Shown here: positions 9,198 through 18,100 of the stretch, piece by piece
Layout: every line of letters begins with the position of its first letter
Position numbering within the stretch: position 1 is the first letter of the stretch
Origin: a virus
DNA: 64,000 nucleotides
Virus record (IMG/VR): IMGVR_UViG_3300033571_024432
Location: 52,708 to 116,707 of that record
Reading direction: 5' to 3' (one strand)
Translations under genes and position numbers: made by a program
The notes under the pieces: generated by a model
Seen by the model: only the letters and a program-made list of their open reading frames with translations
Told to the model about the DNA's origin: nothing
Database searches by the model: none

Positions 9198-10919
9198 GTG
9201 TTAATATCTGATGAAAGTTTATTAAGAAAATATATTAATAATTTAATATTTGAAGGTTTTACTCCACAAAATCCTTCTATTTCTTTTGTTGATAGTAGTA
9301 AATTTATAAATCCTATTTATAATAAAATATGTAAGGAAATTTTACCATTAGTTTTAGGTGAATTAAATAAATTTTATCCTGATTTAAGTCAATTTATATT
9401 TAAATCATTTAATAATAAATATACAGTACATAAAGATAAATTATTAAATGCATTATCTGATCCTGCTTTTATTACATCAATATTGTCTAAACTTCCTGAT
9501 TTAAAAAATTTTATCGATATTAATGAAATGTTGACTCCAGATAATGTTCGATTTATAAAATTAATTAATAATAATTTAGGTGGATTTAAAATATTAAATT
9601 CTGATACTCCTTTTAATGTTCAAATATTTTTTTCAAATAATGATGCTGGTTTATGGTCAAATAATATAACAAATATAAATATCCCAAAAGACGCATATGC
9701 AGGGTTTTTTCAATTGGTCGGATATAAACAAACAGGTATAGAATGTTATATAACTTTTAATTTATTTCATTTTATATATCACTCTTTTTTTATATATTAT
9801 GTTGGTGTTACAAGAAAAAATGATTCATGGGAAAATGTATTTAATAAATATCTGAGTGATTCTATTAAAATTCAATTATTAAAAGTAATAAGACATGAAT
9901 TAGAGCACGCATTTCAGACAACAAATAATCTTTTAAATAAGATGAAAACTCGTCTTATTAATTATATAAATCCTATTTTAAAGCAGACAAGAAATAAAGA
10001 AAGAAAAATAAGGGCTAAAGATAGGTTAGCAGGTAAAAATATTGCCATACCAATTAAATCAAGTATTGTATCTTTTTTAAAAGATAAAAATACTGATTAT
10101 CTTCATTTTAAAAAATTGACGCTAATATTATTAGAAACATTACGTGAAAGTCCTTCAATATCTATACAATATAGTGTTAATAAAAAAAGAAAAGGATATG
10201 GCTTTACTAAAACAAATCCTAATATTTTAAAATATTCAAATCAAAAATATGTAAATCAAAATAATAATATTGCTAGTGATCGCGAATCTAAATTATATCG
10301 ATATGATCCAGTTGAAATAATTCCGCAATTAAATGATCTTGTAATGTCATATGTATTTGCTGCTGCTGGATTTTTTGCAAATGTAGAATCGGCAATAGAT
10401 TGGTTTTTTGAATTTATTGAATCTGATTTATTTAAAGAAAAATATGCTTTTGAAAAAGATTCAAAAACAAAAACTGATATATTAGAGGCATTTTTAAAGA
10501 ATTCTAATTGTTTAAAAAATAAAGAGTTTGTAATTGATGATGTATTAATTAATAATAAATTACCATATAAATCTTTTAATTTTACAGAAGATTTTAATGA
10601 AATAATTAATGAATTTATTAATAATTTTAATTATATAACAATTGGTCAATCAGACTTATTATTTGATTTATTATCTGTTAAATCAAATGAACGTAATATT
10701 TATTTTGATGAAAGCACACCTACAGTAAATATTAATAGATCTGAATCTGTTTTAACAGATACTGATATCTTAAACGATCCTCAAACAAAGTCAGTAAATA
10801 TTACTGATTTAAATAATTATAGAGATAAGCTTGGAAAAGAAATTAAAAATTTGTTTATTAAAAAAATGAAAAAATTGTGGCAACAAAAAAATATGTTGAA
10901 TATAAATTTAGATATTTAA
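9198..10919 (+). CDS. Leader-bearing HExxH putative metalloprotein
   Basis: A 573-residue protein starting at GTG. The start is supported by AAAAGGA eight bases upstream and by the leader (MLISDESLLRKYINNLIFE, cut after E19 before G20), which closely resembles the leader at 63187. Residues 232-239 read RHELEHAF, a zincin-type HExxH motif (H233, E234, H237). I cannot place the third zinc ligand. A hydrophobic patch lies near residues 380-400. The rest is polar and unrecognised. The stop overlaps the convergent gene at TTAA. Confidence 0.85.
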   Translation: MLISDESLLRKYINNLIFEGFTPQNPSISFVDSSKFINPIYNKICKEILPLVLGELNKFYPDLSQFIFKSFNNKYTVHKDKLLNALSDPAFITSILSKLPDLKNFIDINEMLTPDNVRFIKLINNNLGGFKILNSDTPFNVQIFFSNNDAGLWSNNITNINIPKDAYAGFFQLVGYKQTGIECYITFNLFHFIYHSFFIYYVGVTRKNDSWENVFNKYLSDSIKIQLLKVIRHELEHAFQTTNNLLNKMKTRLINYINPILKQTRNKERKIRAKDRLAGKNIAIPIKSSIVSFLKDKNTDYLHFKKLTLILLETLRESPSISIQYSVNKKRKGYGFTKTNPNILKYSNQKYVNQNNNIASDRESKLYRYDPVEIIPQLNDLVMSYVFAAAGFFANVESAIDWFFEFIESDLFKEKYAFEKDSKTKTDILEAFLKNSNCLKNKEFVIDDVLINNKLPYKSFNFTEDFNEIINEFINNFNYITIGQSDLLFDLLSVKSNERNIYFDESTPTVNINRSESVLTDTDILNDPQTKSVNITDLNNYRDKLGKEIKNLFIKKMKKLWQQKNMLNINLDI

Positions 10920-11122
10920 TCTATAATTTCATCTATAAAATGTTGCAACCAAACTAATGGTACTATATTCTTTTTACCATCTAAAAAATATTCTATTTCA
11001 TCATATCCACCGTCATTTTCAGCTAAATTTATTTTTATAAAAAGACCATATACATCATCTTTTTTAAATAATTTATTCACTAACTGTTCTTTTTTATCTA
11101 TGTTTTGTAAAACACTACTCAT
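10916..11122 (-). CDS. Small hypothetical protein, minus strand
   Basis: A 68-residue acidic protein (contains KKDDVYGLFIKINLAENDGGYDEIEYFLDGKKN). It lacks the leader, unlike the other minus-strand genes. It fills the space between two plus-strand genes and shares its stop bases TTAA with the upstream gene. A plus-strand promoter (11105-11133) overlaps its first codons, and no strong Shine-Dalgarno sequence is visible, so its reality is less certain. Confidence 0.5.
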   Translation of the reverse strand: MSSVLQNIDKKEQLVNKLFKKDDVYGLFIKINLAENDGGYDEIEYFLDGKKNIVPLVWLQHFIDEIID

Positions 11123-11133
11123 TTTATTATAAT
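11105..11133 (+). promoter_or_regulatory. Promoter, TTGTAA-type
   Basis: TTGTAA (11105-11110), 17-base spacer, TATAAT (11128-11133), 43 bases before the gene at 11177. Confidence 0.75.
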
Positions 11134-11176
11134 ATTCTATATACTTACGCTAATATAAAATTAAATAGGAGTAAAA

Positions 11177-11395
11177 ATGAAATTACATGATAATTCAATT
11201 TCGCATATTGCCAAAATTGTGCAAATGGCAATTTTAACAGGAACAGACATTGTTGATAATCTACGTTCTGTTGAATTTGATATTGAAAATGATTATTTAA
11301 AGGTAAATGAAGAATATGAAAAATCATTTGAATTAAATATTAATAAAATGATTGAAGATTTTATGAAATTACAACAAACACAAAACGAACAATAA
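11177..11395 (+). CDS. Small conserved-looking phage protein
   Basis: A 72-residue protein beginning MKLHDNSISHIAKIVQMAIL. AGGAG lies about six bases before the ATG. No domain is assigned. The N-terminal stretch resembles small proteins I associate with nucleotide-metabolism regions of other large phages, but this is from memory and unverified. It is the first gene behind a TTGTAA promoter, 12 bases before the dUTPase-like gene. Confidence 0.8.
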   Translation: MKLHDNSISHIAKIVQMAILTGTDIVDNLRSVEFDIENDYLKVNEEYEKSFELNINKMIEDFMKLQQTQNEQ

Positions 11396-11407
11396 TAAAG
11401 GAAAAAA

Positions 11408-11791
11408 ATGCAAAATTTTGATAGATTATCTGATATGTTTACTAAACGTGAATCATTTATGCATTTGTTAAGACAAAAATTCCCAAATGCTTATCCTGTT
11501 GCATGGCCAGTTGATTTAAGTAATAAAGATGCACAATCAAATATTAGAGATATTGCATTGAAAGGTGTTGAAGAAATGTTTGAAGCACTTCAGCATTTAA
11601 AAAACTGGAAATCACATAGAGAAACAGATATGCCTGATGTTAATAAGGATGAATTTTTAGAAGAAGTTGTTGATTCATTTAATTATTTTTTCTCTTTACT
11701 AATATTGGCTGGGTTTAATGAAAACGATTTTTTTGATGCCTTTAATAAAAAGGATGAAATTATCAGAAATCGTCTAACAAATAAATATTAA
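11408..11791 (+). CDS. MazG / dimeric dUTPase-like NTP pyrophosphohydrolase
   Basis: A 127-residue all-alpha NTPase. Metal-binding acidic helices are visible: ALKGVEEMFEALQHLKNWK and EEVVDSFNYFFSLLILAG, followed by the FFDAFNKKDEIIRNR helix typical of dimeric dUTPases and MazG-type enzymes. Predicted reaction: hydrolysis of dUTP (or another NTP) to the monophosphate and pyrophosphate, supplying dUMP to ThyX. Substrate choice between dUTP and other NTPs cannot be decided from sequence. A hairpin follows the stop. Confidence 0.8.
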   Translation: MQNFDRLSDMFTKRESFMHLLRQKFPNAYPVAWPVDLSNKDAQSNIRDIALKGVEEMFEALQHLKNWKSHRETDMPDVNKDEFLEEVVDSFNYFFSLLILAGFNENDFFDAFNKKDEIIRNRLTNKY

Positions 11792-11801
11792 ACCTATTAA
11801 A

Positions 11802-11832
11802 TTTTTCCTAATTATTTTAAAATTAGGAAAAA
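11802..11832 (+). promoter_or_regulatory. Stem-loop covering the next gene's Shine-Dalgarno
   Basis: TTTTTCCTAATT (11802-11813) and AATTAGGAAAAA (11821-11832) pair perfectly over 12 bp with a 7-base loop. The right arm contains the AGGAAA ribosome-binding site of the gene starting at 11836. It could end the upstream transcript or hide the start of the next gene, or do both. Confidence 0.65.
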
Positions 11833-11835
11833 AAA

Positions 11836-12522
11836 TTGTATAGAAAAAATGATAGAACAATACAAAAAATTATTAAAAACAGACAATCATGTTTTAAAAT
11901 AATAACAGAAATTTGGGAATATATTGAAACTGATTTGATATATTATTTAGGTATTTACAATGAATTTGATGCTCGTTTTGAATTAGTTGGAAATACTATT
12001 GATATTTGTTTTTTATCTAATAATGATGTTATTTTTGAAAAACAAATAGAATATGAATTTGAAAATAATAAAGAAATAGATTTTGAAATTGATATAAATT
12101 ATAAGTTAGCAGATATAAATTTTTTTGAAACATATATCTGTTATGATATAAATGCAATATCAGATCAAGGTAAAATTATTTCTTCAAAAATATTATTAAA
12201 CATAAACTATTCAGGAAATATTGATGGTCTAACATATTTTAAAATTGAGTTTATATTAAGTTTAATAAATGGAACACAAGAAATATTGAATATAAAAAAT
12301 AAAAACATAAAAGATAAAAATATTCTATTATTAGACTCTATATTAGAAGAAACGATTTGTTTAATGTTGCTTGATGATCTTATATTTCAAGATGCGATTG
12401 ACAAAATTTTTGAATTTCATAAAGGACTTTTTGATAAAATGAAGTATGAAGTTAAAGAAAAAATAAAGTTACAAATTGAAGAATTATATAATAGAATGTT
12501 TTTATTGGATTGTAAAAGTTAA
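11836..12522 (+). CDS. Hypothetical acidic protein, TTG start
   Basis: A 228-residue protein of unknown function, rich in I, N, E and D. No in-frame ATG lies near the N terminus; TTG at 11836 is seven bases after AGGA (11825-11828), so TTG is taken as the start. The Shine-Dalgarno sequence is in the right arm of a perfect hairpin. The last codons overlap the -35 box of the promoter at 12510. No domain was recognised. Confidence 0.75.
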   Translation: MYRKNDRTIQKIIKNRQSCFKIITEIWEYIETDLIYYLGIYNEFDARFELVGNTIDICFLSNNDVIFEKQIEYEFENNKEIDFEIDINYKLADINFFETYICYDINAISDQGKIISSKILLNINYSGNIDGLTYFKIEFILSLINGTQEILNIKNKNIKDKNILLLDSILEETICLMLLDDLIFQDAIDKIFEFHKGLFDKMKYEVKEKIKLQIEELYNRMFLLDCKS

Positions 12523-12538
12523 AAAATAAAATTATAAT
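12510..12538 (+). promoter_or_regulatory. Promoter, TTGTAA-type
   Basis: TTGTAA (12510-12515, inside the end of the upstream gene), 17-base spacer, TATAAT (12533-12538), 38 bases before the deoxyribosyltransferase gene. Confidence 0.75.
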
Positions 12539-12576
12539 ATTAATATAATAAAAAAACAAACAAACAAAGGATAAAA

Positions 12577-13143
12577 ATGTTAAAAAAAATTAGCGAAAAT
12601 GCATATATGTTAACTGAAAATGTTTCTGTACAAAGATCAAACAGTGAAGTTATTAATTTAAATAAAGAAAAACATACTAAAACAAGATCTGATCGTTGGA
12701 AGGTTTATTTGGCATCTGGTTGGTTTAATCCGCCAGCATTACAAGAATTATTACAACTCGAAAACTTTTTCGATGAATTAAATGAAAAGATTGAATTAGC
12801 AGCACCACGACGTATTTTTGTTTGTCCTCCTGACGCCTCTCAGTCTGTTCAAGATGATACATTTAATGGTAATTGTCATCATATTGAAACAGCAGATTTT
12901 CTATTAGTAAACACACGTGATAAAGATATGGGTACTATTTGGGAAGCTGGTTATGCATATGCTCACTCAAAGCCGATTGTTTATTATTGTTCGGGATTAC
13001 CAGCAGGATCAAAATTTAATTTAATGTTGTCTAGATCAGGAATCAAAGTTTGTACATCTATTGAAGAATTAAAAGATTATTTCAATCGTTGTTTTGAAAT
13101 GGGTGGTTTAATTGTAGAAAATTATGATAGAGAAATTGAATAA
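12577..13143 (+). CDS. Nucleoside 2-deoxyribosyltransferase-like enzyme
   Basis: A 188-residue protein. The family core is visible: VYLASGWFNPPAL at the start of the fold, an acidic middle segment ending IETADFLLVNT, and MGTIWEAGYAYAHSKPIVYY, whose E123 matches the catalytic nucleophile of the GTxxExGYA motif. These enzymes exchange or cleave bases on deoxynucleosides or deoxynucleotides. The first 40 residues are a polar extension not needed by the family. In phages such enzymes serve salvage or modified-base pathways; which applies here is not visible. It starts a short unit with the membrane protein at 13147. Confidence 0.88.
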   Translation: MLKKISENAYMLTENVSVQRSNSEVINLNKEKHTKTRSDRWKVYLASGWFNPPALQELLQLENFFDELNEKIELAAPRRIFVCPPDASQSVQDDTFNGNCHHIETADFLLVNTRDKDMGTIWEAGYAYAHSKPIVYYCSGLPAGSKFNLMLSRSGIKVCTSIEELKDYFNRCFEMGGLIVENYDREIE

Positions 13144-13146
13144 TGT

Positions 13147-13524
13147 ATGATTCATCACATTTCAGATCACGAATATTGTCAGTTAATAGAGGCTGAAATC
13201 TCTCGAAATGAAAGTGTCATTATTAAAAAAACATTTTTCAATAAAGCTATTTTAAAAAAGTGTGCGATTAGTTTTGTTTTATGTTGTATTGGCGACTTAT
13301 GGTCGTCTTTTGATCATTATGCAATTACTCATGATTGGATATATACTCAAATAGCAACGGGTTTAATTTCTCAAGCAATTTGGTTAACATCTGGGTTTTT
13401 ATTTTTTGATGCCACTGATAAGAAAGAGAGAATTGCTATTGGTATTTCAAACGCCTTAGGATTTTCAGTAGGTTCAACTTTAATGTTAATATATCTTAAA
13501 CCTTTTTTCAACTCGTTTTTCTAA
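13147..13524 (+). CDS. Small integral membrane protein
   Basis: A 125-residue protein starting 3 bases after the preceding stop. Hydrophobic segments at about residues 38-56, 68-90 and 98-117 suggest three membrane passes (ISFVLCCIGDLW, GLISQAIWLTSGFLFF, ALGFSVGSTLMLIYL). The overall shape recalls DUF2061-type membrane proteins, but this is a tentative impression. It is likely co-transcribed with the deoxyribosyltransferase. Confidence 0.8.
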   Translation: MIHHISDHEYCQLIEAEISRNESVIIKKTFFNKAILKKCAISFVLCCIGDLWSSFDHYAITHDWIYTQIATGLISQAIWLTSGFLFFDATDKKERIAIGISNALGFSVGSTLMLIYLKPFFNSFF

Positions 13525-13525
13525 A

Positions 13526-13547
13526 AATTATAATTTAAATTGTAATT
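13526..13547. terminator. Possible bidirectional stem-loop between convergent genes
   Basis: AATTATAATTT (13526-13536) and AAATTGTAATT (13537-13547) are inverted copies with one G-T pair and no loop bases, so the real loop would take up part of the arms. It sits in the 24-base gap between convergent stops. AT-only pairing makes it weak. Confidence 0.3.
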
Positions 13548-13548
13548 A

Positions 13549-13983
13549 CTAAATAGAAAATTTAAATGTGATACCTGTTTCATCATGACCTAAATCATTT
13601 TTATTTCTATATAAATCTACTTCTAAAGATTTAATAAAGTGATTATTATCTAATTTTATTTTAAATGTAGGTGTTAATAAATTAAACAAAGAATTTTTAG
13701 CTGTATCAACGCCTACTTCTTCTTTCCACGTTTGCAAAAAATTATTTTTAAATTTTTGAGTGTCAGTATTATCATATAATTGAAAATTAAAATCAAAATC
13801 TTTTAATACATCTTGCATTTTTTCTAATATTTTATTTTGAATATTAGGTGATAAATTTAATTTAATATTTTTTGATAATTGTATATCTATTTCATTTGAA
13901 AATTTATTTTCTTCGTTTTCTAAAATTTTATGTATTTCTTTAATTTTATTTTCAAACAATAATTCTTTTAATTTATAATTCAT
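13549..13983 (-). CDS. Short leader-bearing protein
   Basis: A 144-residue minus-strand protein. MNYKLKELLFE is a short version of the leader (L9-F10-E11 before N12). The C-terminal half is beta-like with alternating hydrophobic residues (FKIKLDNNHFIKSLEVDLYRN). No domain was recognised. It lies alone between plus-strand genes for a membrane protein and thioredoxin, like an inserted cargo cassette. Confidence 0.78.
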   Translation of the reverse strand: MNYKLKELLFENKIKEIHKILENEENKFSNEIDIQLSKNIKLNLSPNIQNKILEKMQDVLKDFDFNFQLYDNTDTQKFKNNFLQTWKEEVGVDTAKNSLFNLLTPTFKIKLDNNHFIKSLEVDLYRNKNDLGHDETGITFKFSI

Positions 13984-14009
13984 TTTAAATAACCTATAAT
14001 TATATAATT

Positions 14010-14038
14010 TTGTAATTATCTGTTTTTAAGTATATAAT
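14010..14038 (+). promoter_or_regulatory. Promoter, TTGTAA-type
   Basis: TTGTAA (14010-14015), 17-base spacer, TATAAT (14033-14038), 57 bases before the thioredoxin gene. Confidence 0.75.
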
Positions 14039-14095
14039 AAATAAAAAGTTAAAGCAAATTTAGAAGTCTTTTATTGATAATAAAGGTTTAATATT

Positions 14096-14437
14096 ATGTT
14101 AAATATTACAAGTGAAAATTTTGAAGCTGAGGTTTTACAAAGTAATCAAACTGTTTTGGTAGATTTTTGGGCACCTTGGTGTGGGCAATGTAAACAATTG
14201 AATCCAATTCTAGAACAATTAGAGATTGAATTTAAAGATAAAGTGAAATTTATTAAAATAGATATTTCTGATTCTGAAGGTATTGCTTCAAAATATTATG
14301 TATCATTATTACCTACTATTTTACTATTTACATCTGATGGTGTTTTGGCAAAAAGATTAGTAGGATTAAATAATAAAATATTTTTAACAAAAAACATACA
14401 AGAAACTATTGATAAAAAGATAGATGAGTTATATTAA
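14096..14437 (+). CDS. Thioredoxin
   Basis: A 113-residue single-domain thioredoxin. VDFWAPWCGQCKQLNP holds the redox pair C29 and C32, with Gln instead of the usual Pro between them (CGQC). The cis-proline region is LLPTILLF. It is a disulfide reductase, possibly serving ribonucleotide reduction or, as T7 does with host thioredoxin, the replication machinery; partners are not shown by the sequence. ATG of the next gene overlaps its stop by one base. Confidence 0.95.
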   Translation: MLNITSENFEAEVLQSNQTVLVDFWAPWCGQCKQLNPILEQLEIEFKDKVKFIKIDISDSEGIASKYYVSLLPTILLFTSDGVLAKRLVGLNNKIFLTKNIQETIDKKIDELY

Positions 14438-15039
14438 TGGATAATATACAAAACAAAATATATAAAATTTATGATATTTATGAATTTATTGATAATCAAA
14501 ACATATTATCAAAAGATAATTTTTTAAATCATTTAATTTGTTATTCAAATTTTTTAAGTTTAATTAATTTAAAAAGTGAAGAAGAAAAAAATCATGCTAC
14601 ATCAATTGCTATTATTTATTCTGTCGTTAAAGAACTATATATTAAACATTTAGAAATAATAAATATTTATAATGAGAATGTAAAGAGAAAAATTAAAAAA
14701 GTTTCATGTAAAAAATATTTATTAAATAAAAAATTGAATATAAAAAATGAACCAAATAAAAGTATAAACACTTTATGTAATTTATATCAAAGTGCTTTTA
14801 ATTGTGTATTTATTGAAACAAATAAAATATTAAACAATTACATGAATAATCAAAAAACTAAATACACAGATGATGATGAATATTTTTCTTTATTATCAAA
14901 ACAAGGTAAATATTCTGATATTTGTACATTAGTAAATCAACACAATATAACAATAAATAATATTAATTATTGCTTTTATGAATGTTATAATGATTATGGA
15001 GTTTTTTATGTATTATCAGACTTTTTAAAAGAAATTTAA
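14437..15039 (+). CDS. Hypothetical helical protein
   Basis: A 200-residue protein rich in N, I, K and Y, starting on the last base of the thioredoxin stop (TAATG). Several cysteines occur (for example TLCNLYQSAFNCVF) but not in a recognisable metal-binding order. Mostly helical by eye. No function assigned; translational coupling to thioredoxin is the only clue. Confidence 0.75.
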   Translation: MDNIQNKIYKIYDIYEFIDNQNILSKDNFLNHLICYSNFLSLINLKSEEEKNHATSIAIIYSVVKELYIKHLEIINIYNENVKRKIKKVSCKKYLLNKKLNIKNEPNKSINTLCNLYQSAFNCVFIETNKILNNYMNNQKTKYTDDDEYFSLLSKQGKYSDICTLVNQHNITINNINYCFYECYNDYGVFYVLSDFLKEI

Positions 15040-15070
15040 CCTATTAAAAATTTTAAATATTTTTAAATCA

Positions 15071-15102
15071 TACATGAATATTATAATAATTTAAATTATA
15101 AT
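15071..15102 (+). promoter_or_regulatory. Promoter, TACGTGAATA-type
   Basis: TACATGAATA (15071-15080), 16-base spacer, TATAAT (15097-15102), 47 bases before the DNA polymerase gene. One mismatch to the box consensus. Confidence 0.72.
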
Positions 15103-15148
15103 TTTTTATAATATCTTTATTACAACTCTAAGTAGGAGATAATTTTTA

Positions 15149-18100
15149 ATGTTTTCTAATTTTCAAACACCTAAACAATTTGTAGGACTTCATGCACATT
15201 CACATTTTTCTGTTTATGATGGTTTAGGTTATCCATCTGATCATATTGATTTTGTATTACAAAATGGTATGAATGCGTGGGCTTTAACAGATCATGGTAA
15301 TGCTAATGGTTTAGCACATGCACGCAGTCATACTGCTAAGTTGCAAAAGAAAGGAATTGATTATAGACAACTTTATGGTGTTGAATGTTATTTTGTTCCT
15401 TCTTTAAAAGATTGGGCGTCTGATTATGCAAATCATAAACAAACAATTAAAGATGCTAGAACTGCTGCTGAAGCTGAAAAAATTGCAAAATCTAAGGTTG
15501 ATATTGATGCAGATGATGATGTTGATGCTGGCGGATTAGTAATTGAAGATGAAAATGAATCAAAATCTTTAAATGTAATGGATGATGAATGGAAAAGACG
15601 TTATCATTTAGTTGTATTGGCACGTAATAGAAAAGGTTTATCGAATCTTTTCACAATGGTAAAAAAATCTTATAAAGAAGGTTTTTATAGATATCCTAGA
15701 ATTGATTTTGAAATGTTAAAAGAATTCGGTTCTGATCTTATTGTTTCAACTGCATGTTTAGGTGGTATTTATTCTAATCGTATTTTGAGAGGTGTTGCAC
15801 ATGGTCAATCACGTGATCAAATTCAGAATGAATTAAAAAATTTAACAGATCGTTTTCATCAATATATTGGTGAAGGATTTCATTTGGAATTACAATTTAA
15901 TAAATTAGAAAAACAACATGTTGTAAACGATTATTTAATCGAACATTCTAAATTAACTGGGATTCCATTAATTGCAACTTGCGATAGTCATTATCCAACT
16001 CCTGATAAATGGCAAGCACGTGAAATGTATAAAAAATTAGGTTGGTTAGGTAGCGAATTAAATACAGAATTACCTAAATTTGAAGATTTAAAATGTGAAT
16101 TATATCCTAAAAATGCTGATCAAATGTGGCAAGAATTTAAAACAGCATGGGAAGAATTAGATTTTTATAAAGGTAATGAAGAAATTGTTAAAAATGCAAT
16201 TGAAAGAACATATGATATTGCATGGGAAATGTGTGAAGATACATGGATTGATACAAAAGTAAAATTACCTGTAACTGATTTACCTAATAAAACAACAATG
16301 CAACAATTAACAGAATTAGTTAAAGAAGCTTTAATTAATGAAGGTCTTGCAGATAATCAAATTTATATTGAAAGAGCAAAAGAAGAATTATCTGATATCA
16401 AATACTTGGGGCATGAGGCTTATTTCTTAACAATGTATAAAATTTTTAAGGAAGCAGAAAAACATACATTTTTAGGACCGGGTCGTGGCTCAGGTGCAGG
16501 ATCTTTAGTTAATTATTTATTAGGAATCACTCAACTTGATCCTATTCCTTACAATCTTCTTTGGAATCGATTTTTAGGTCGACATCGTGTAAATTGGCCT
16601 GATATTGATACTGATGCTGGTAATCGTGATGAATTGATTAAAGCAGCACAAAAATTGTTTGGCGAAGAAGCTGTAATCCCTGTCAGCAATTTTAATACTC
16701 TTAAATTAAAATCATTAGTAAAGGATATTTCAAAGTTTTATAATGTTCCATTTGAAGAAGTTAATGCAGTAACAGGTCCATTACAAGATGAAGTAATGTA
16801 TCATGCGATGGATGAATCTATGGAAAAATCTGTGTTTGTTCTAAAACATGAAGATTGTATGGAATATAGCACGCGTTATAAAGAATTTATGGAAAAATAT
16901 CCAAAAGTAGAAGAACATATCAGAACATTATTTACTCAAAATAAATCTATTGGTAGACATGCAGGTGGCGTTATTGTAGCTGACCCTAAAGAGTTAGAAC
17001 AAACAATGCCAATGGTTGGTGTACGTGGTGAATTACAGACGCCATGGGCTGAAGGTCTTAACTTTCGAAATTTAGAAGATAATGGTTTTTTAAAATTTGA
17101 CTTTTTAGGTTTAACATTATTACGTGATGTTGAAAACTGTATTAACAGAATCTTAAAAAGAGAGAATAAAAGAAAAGCAACATTTGAAGAAATTAAAAAG
17201 TTTTTTGATGAAAAATTAAATTGTCGTTATGTTAAACAAGATGATTTAATTGTATGGAAACATGTTTATGAAATGGGACATTTTACAGGTATTTTTCAAT
17301 TTGCACAAACAGGCGCACGTAATTTTGCAATGGAGGCTAAACCACAAAATATTGAAGATTTAGCAGCTGTTACAGCAATTTATCGCCCAGGCCCTTTAAA
17401 GGCAAATGTGCATAAAAAATATGTAAAAGCTAAAAATGATGCAATGATTAAAAAACCAAAATATGCGCATCCTGTAATCGAAGAAGTTTTAGGACCTACA
17501 TATGGATTTATTGCATTTCAAGAACAATTTATGTTATTAGCACAAAAATTAGCAGGATTTAGTCCTGCAGAAGGTGATAAGTTACGTAAAACGCTTGTTA
17601 AGAAATCTGTTGAAAAATTAGATGCAATTTATAAAGAAAGGCAAGATGCTCGTGAAAAATTTATTAAAGGTGCAAAAGAAGTAAGTAATGTTCAAGAAAG
17701 TGTAGCAATTGGTTTATGGGAAGAAATTGATTTTTTTGCGCAATATGGCTTCAATAAATCACATGCTGTTGCTTATGCAATTGATTCATATTACGCTGCA
17801 TGGTTACATACACATTATGAAACAGATTGGTTATCTACAATTTTAGAAACAGAAAAAACAGATCCTGCACGTATGGCAAAAGCTATTTCAGAAGTTAAAT
17901 CTTATGGATATAAATTTAGTCAAATAGATGTAAATTATTCTGGTGATGAATGGTATTATTCAAATGATTTAAAGGCTTTTGTTCCTCCTTTATCATCATT
18001 AAAAGGTACAGGTGATAAAGCTGTTGAAGAAATTATGAAATATAGACCATATAATAATTTAGAAGAATTATTATATAATGAAAATGGTGAATGGAAACAT

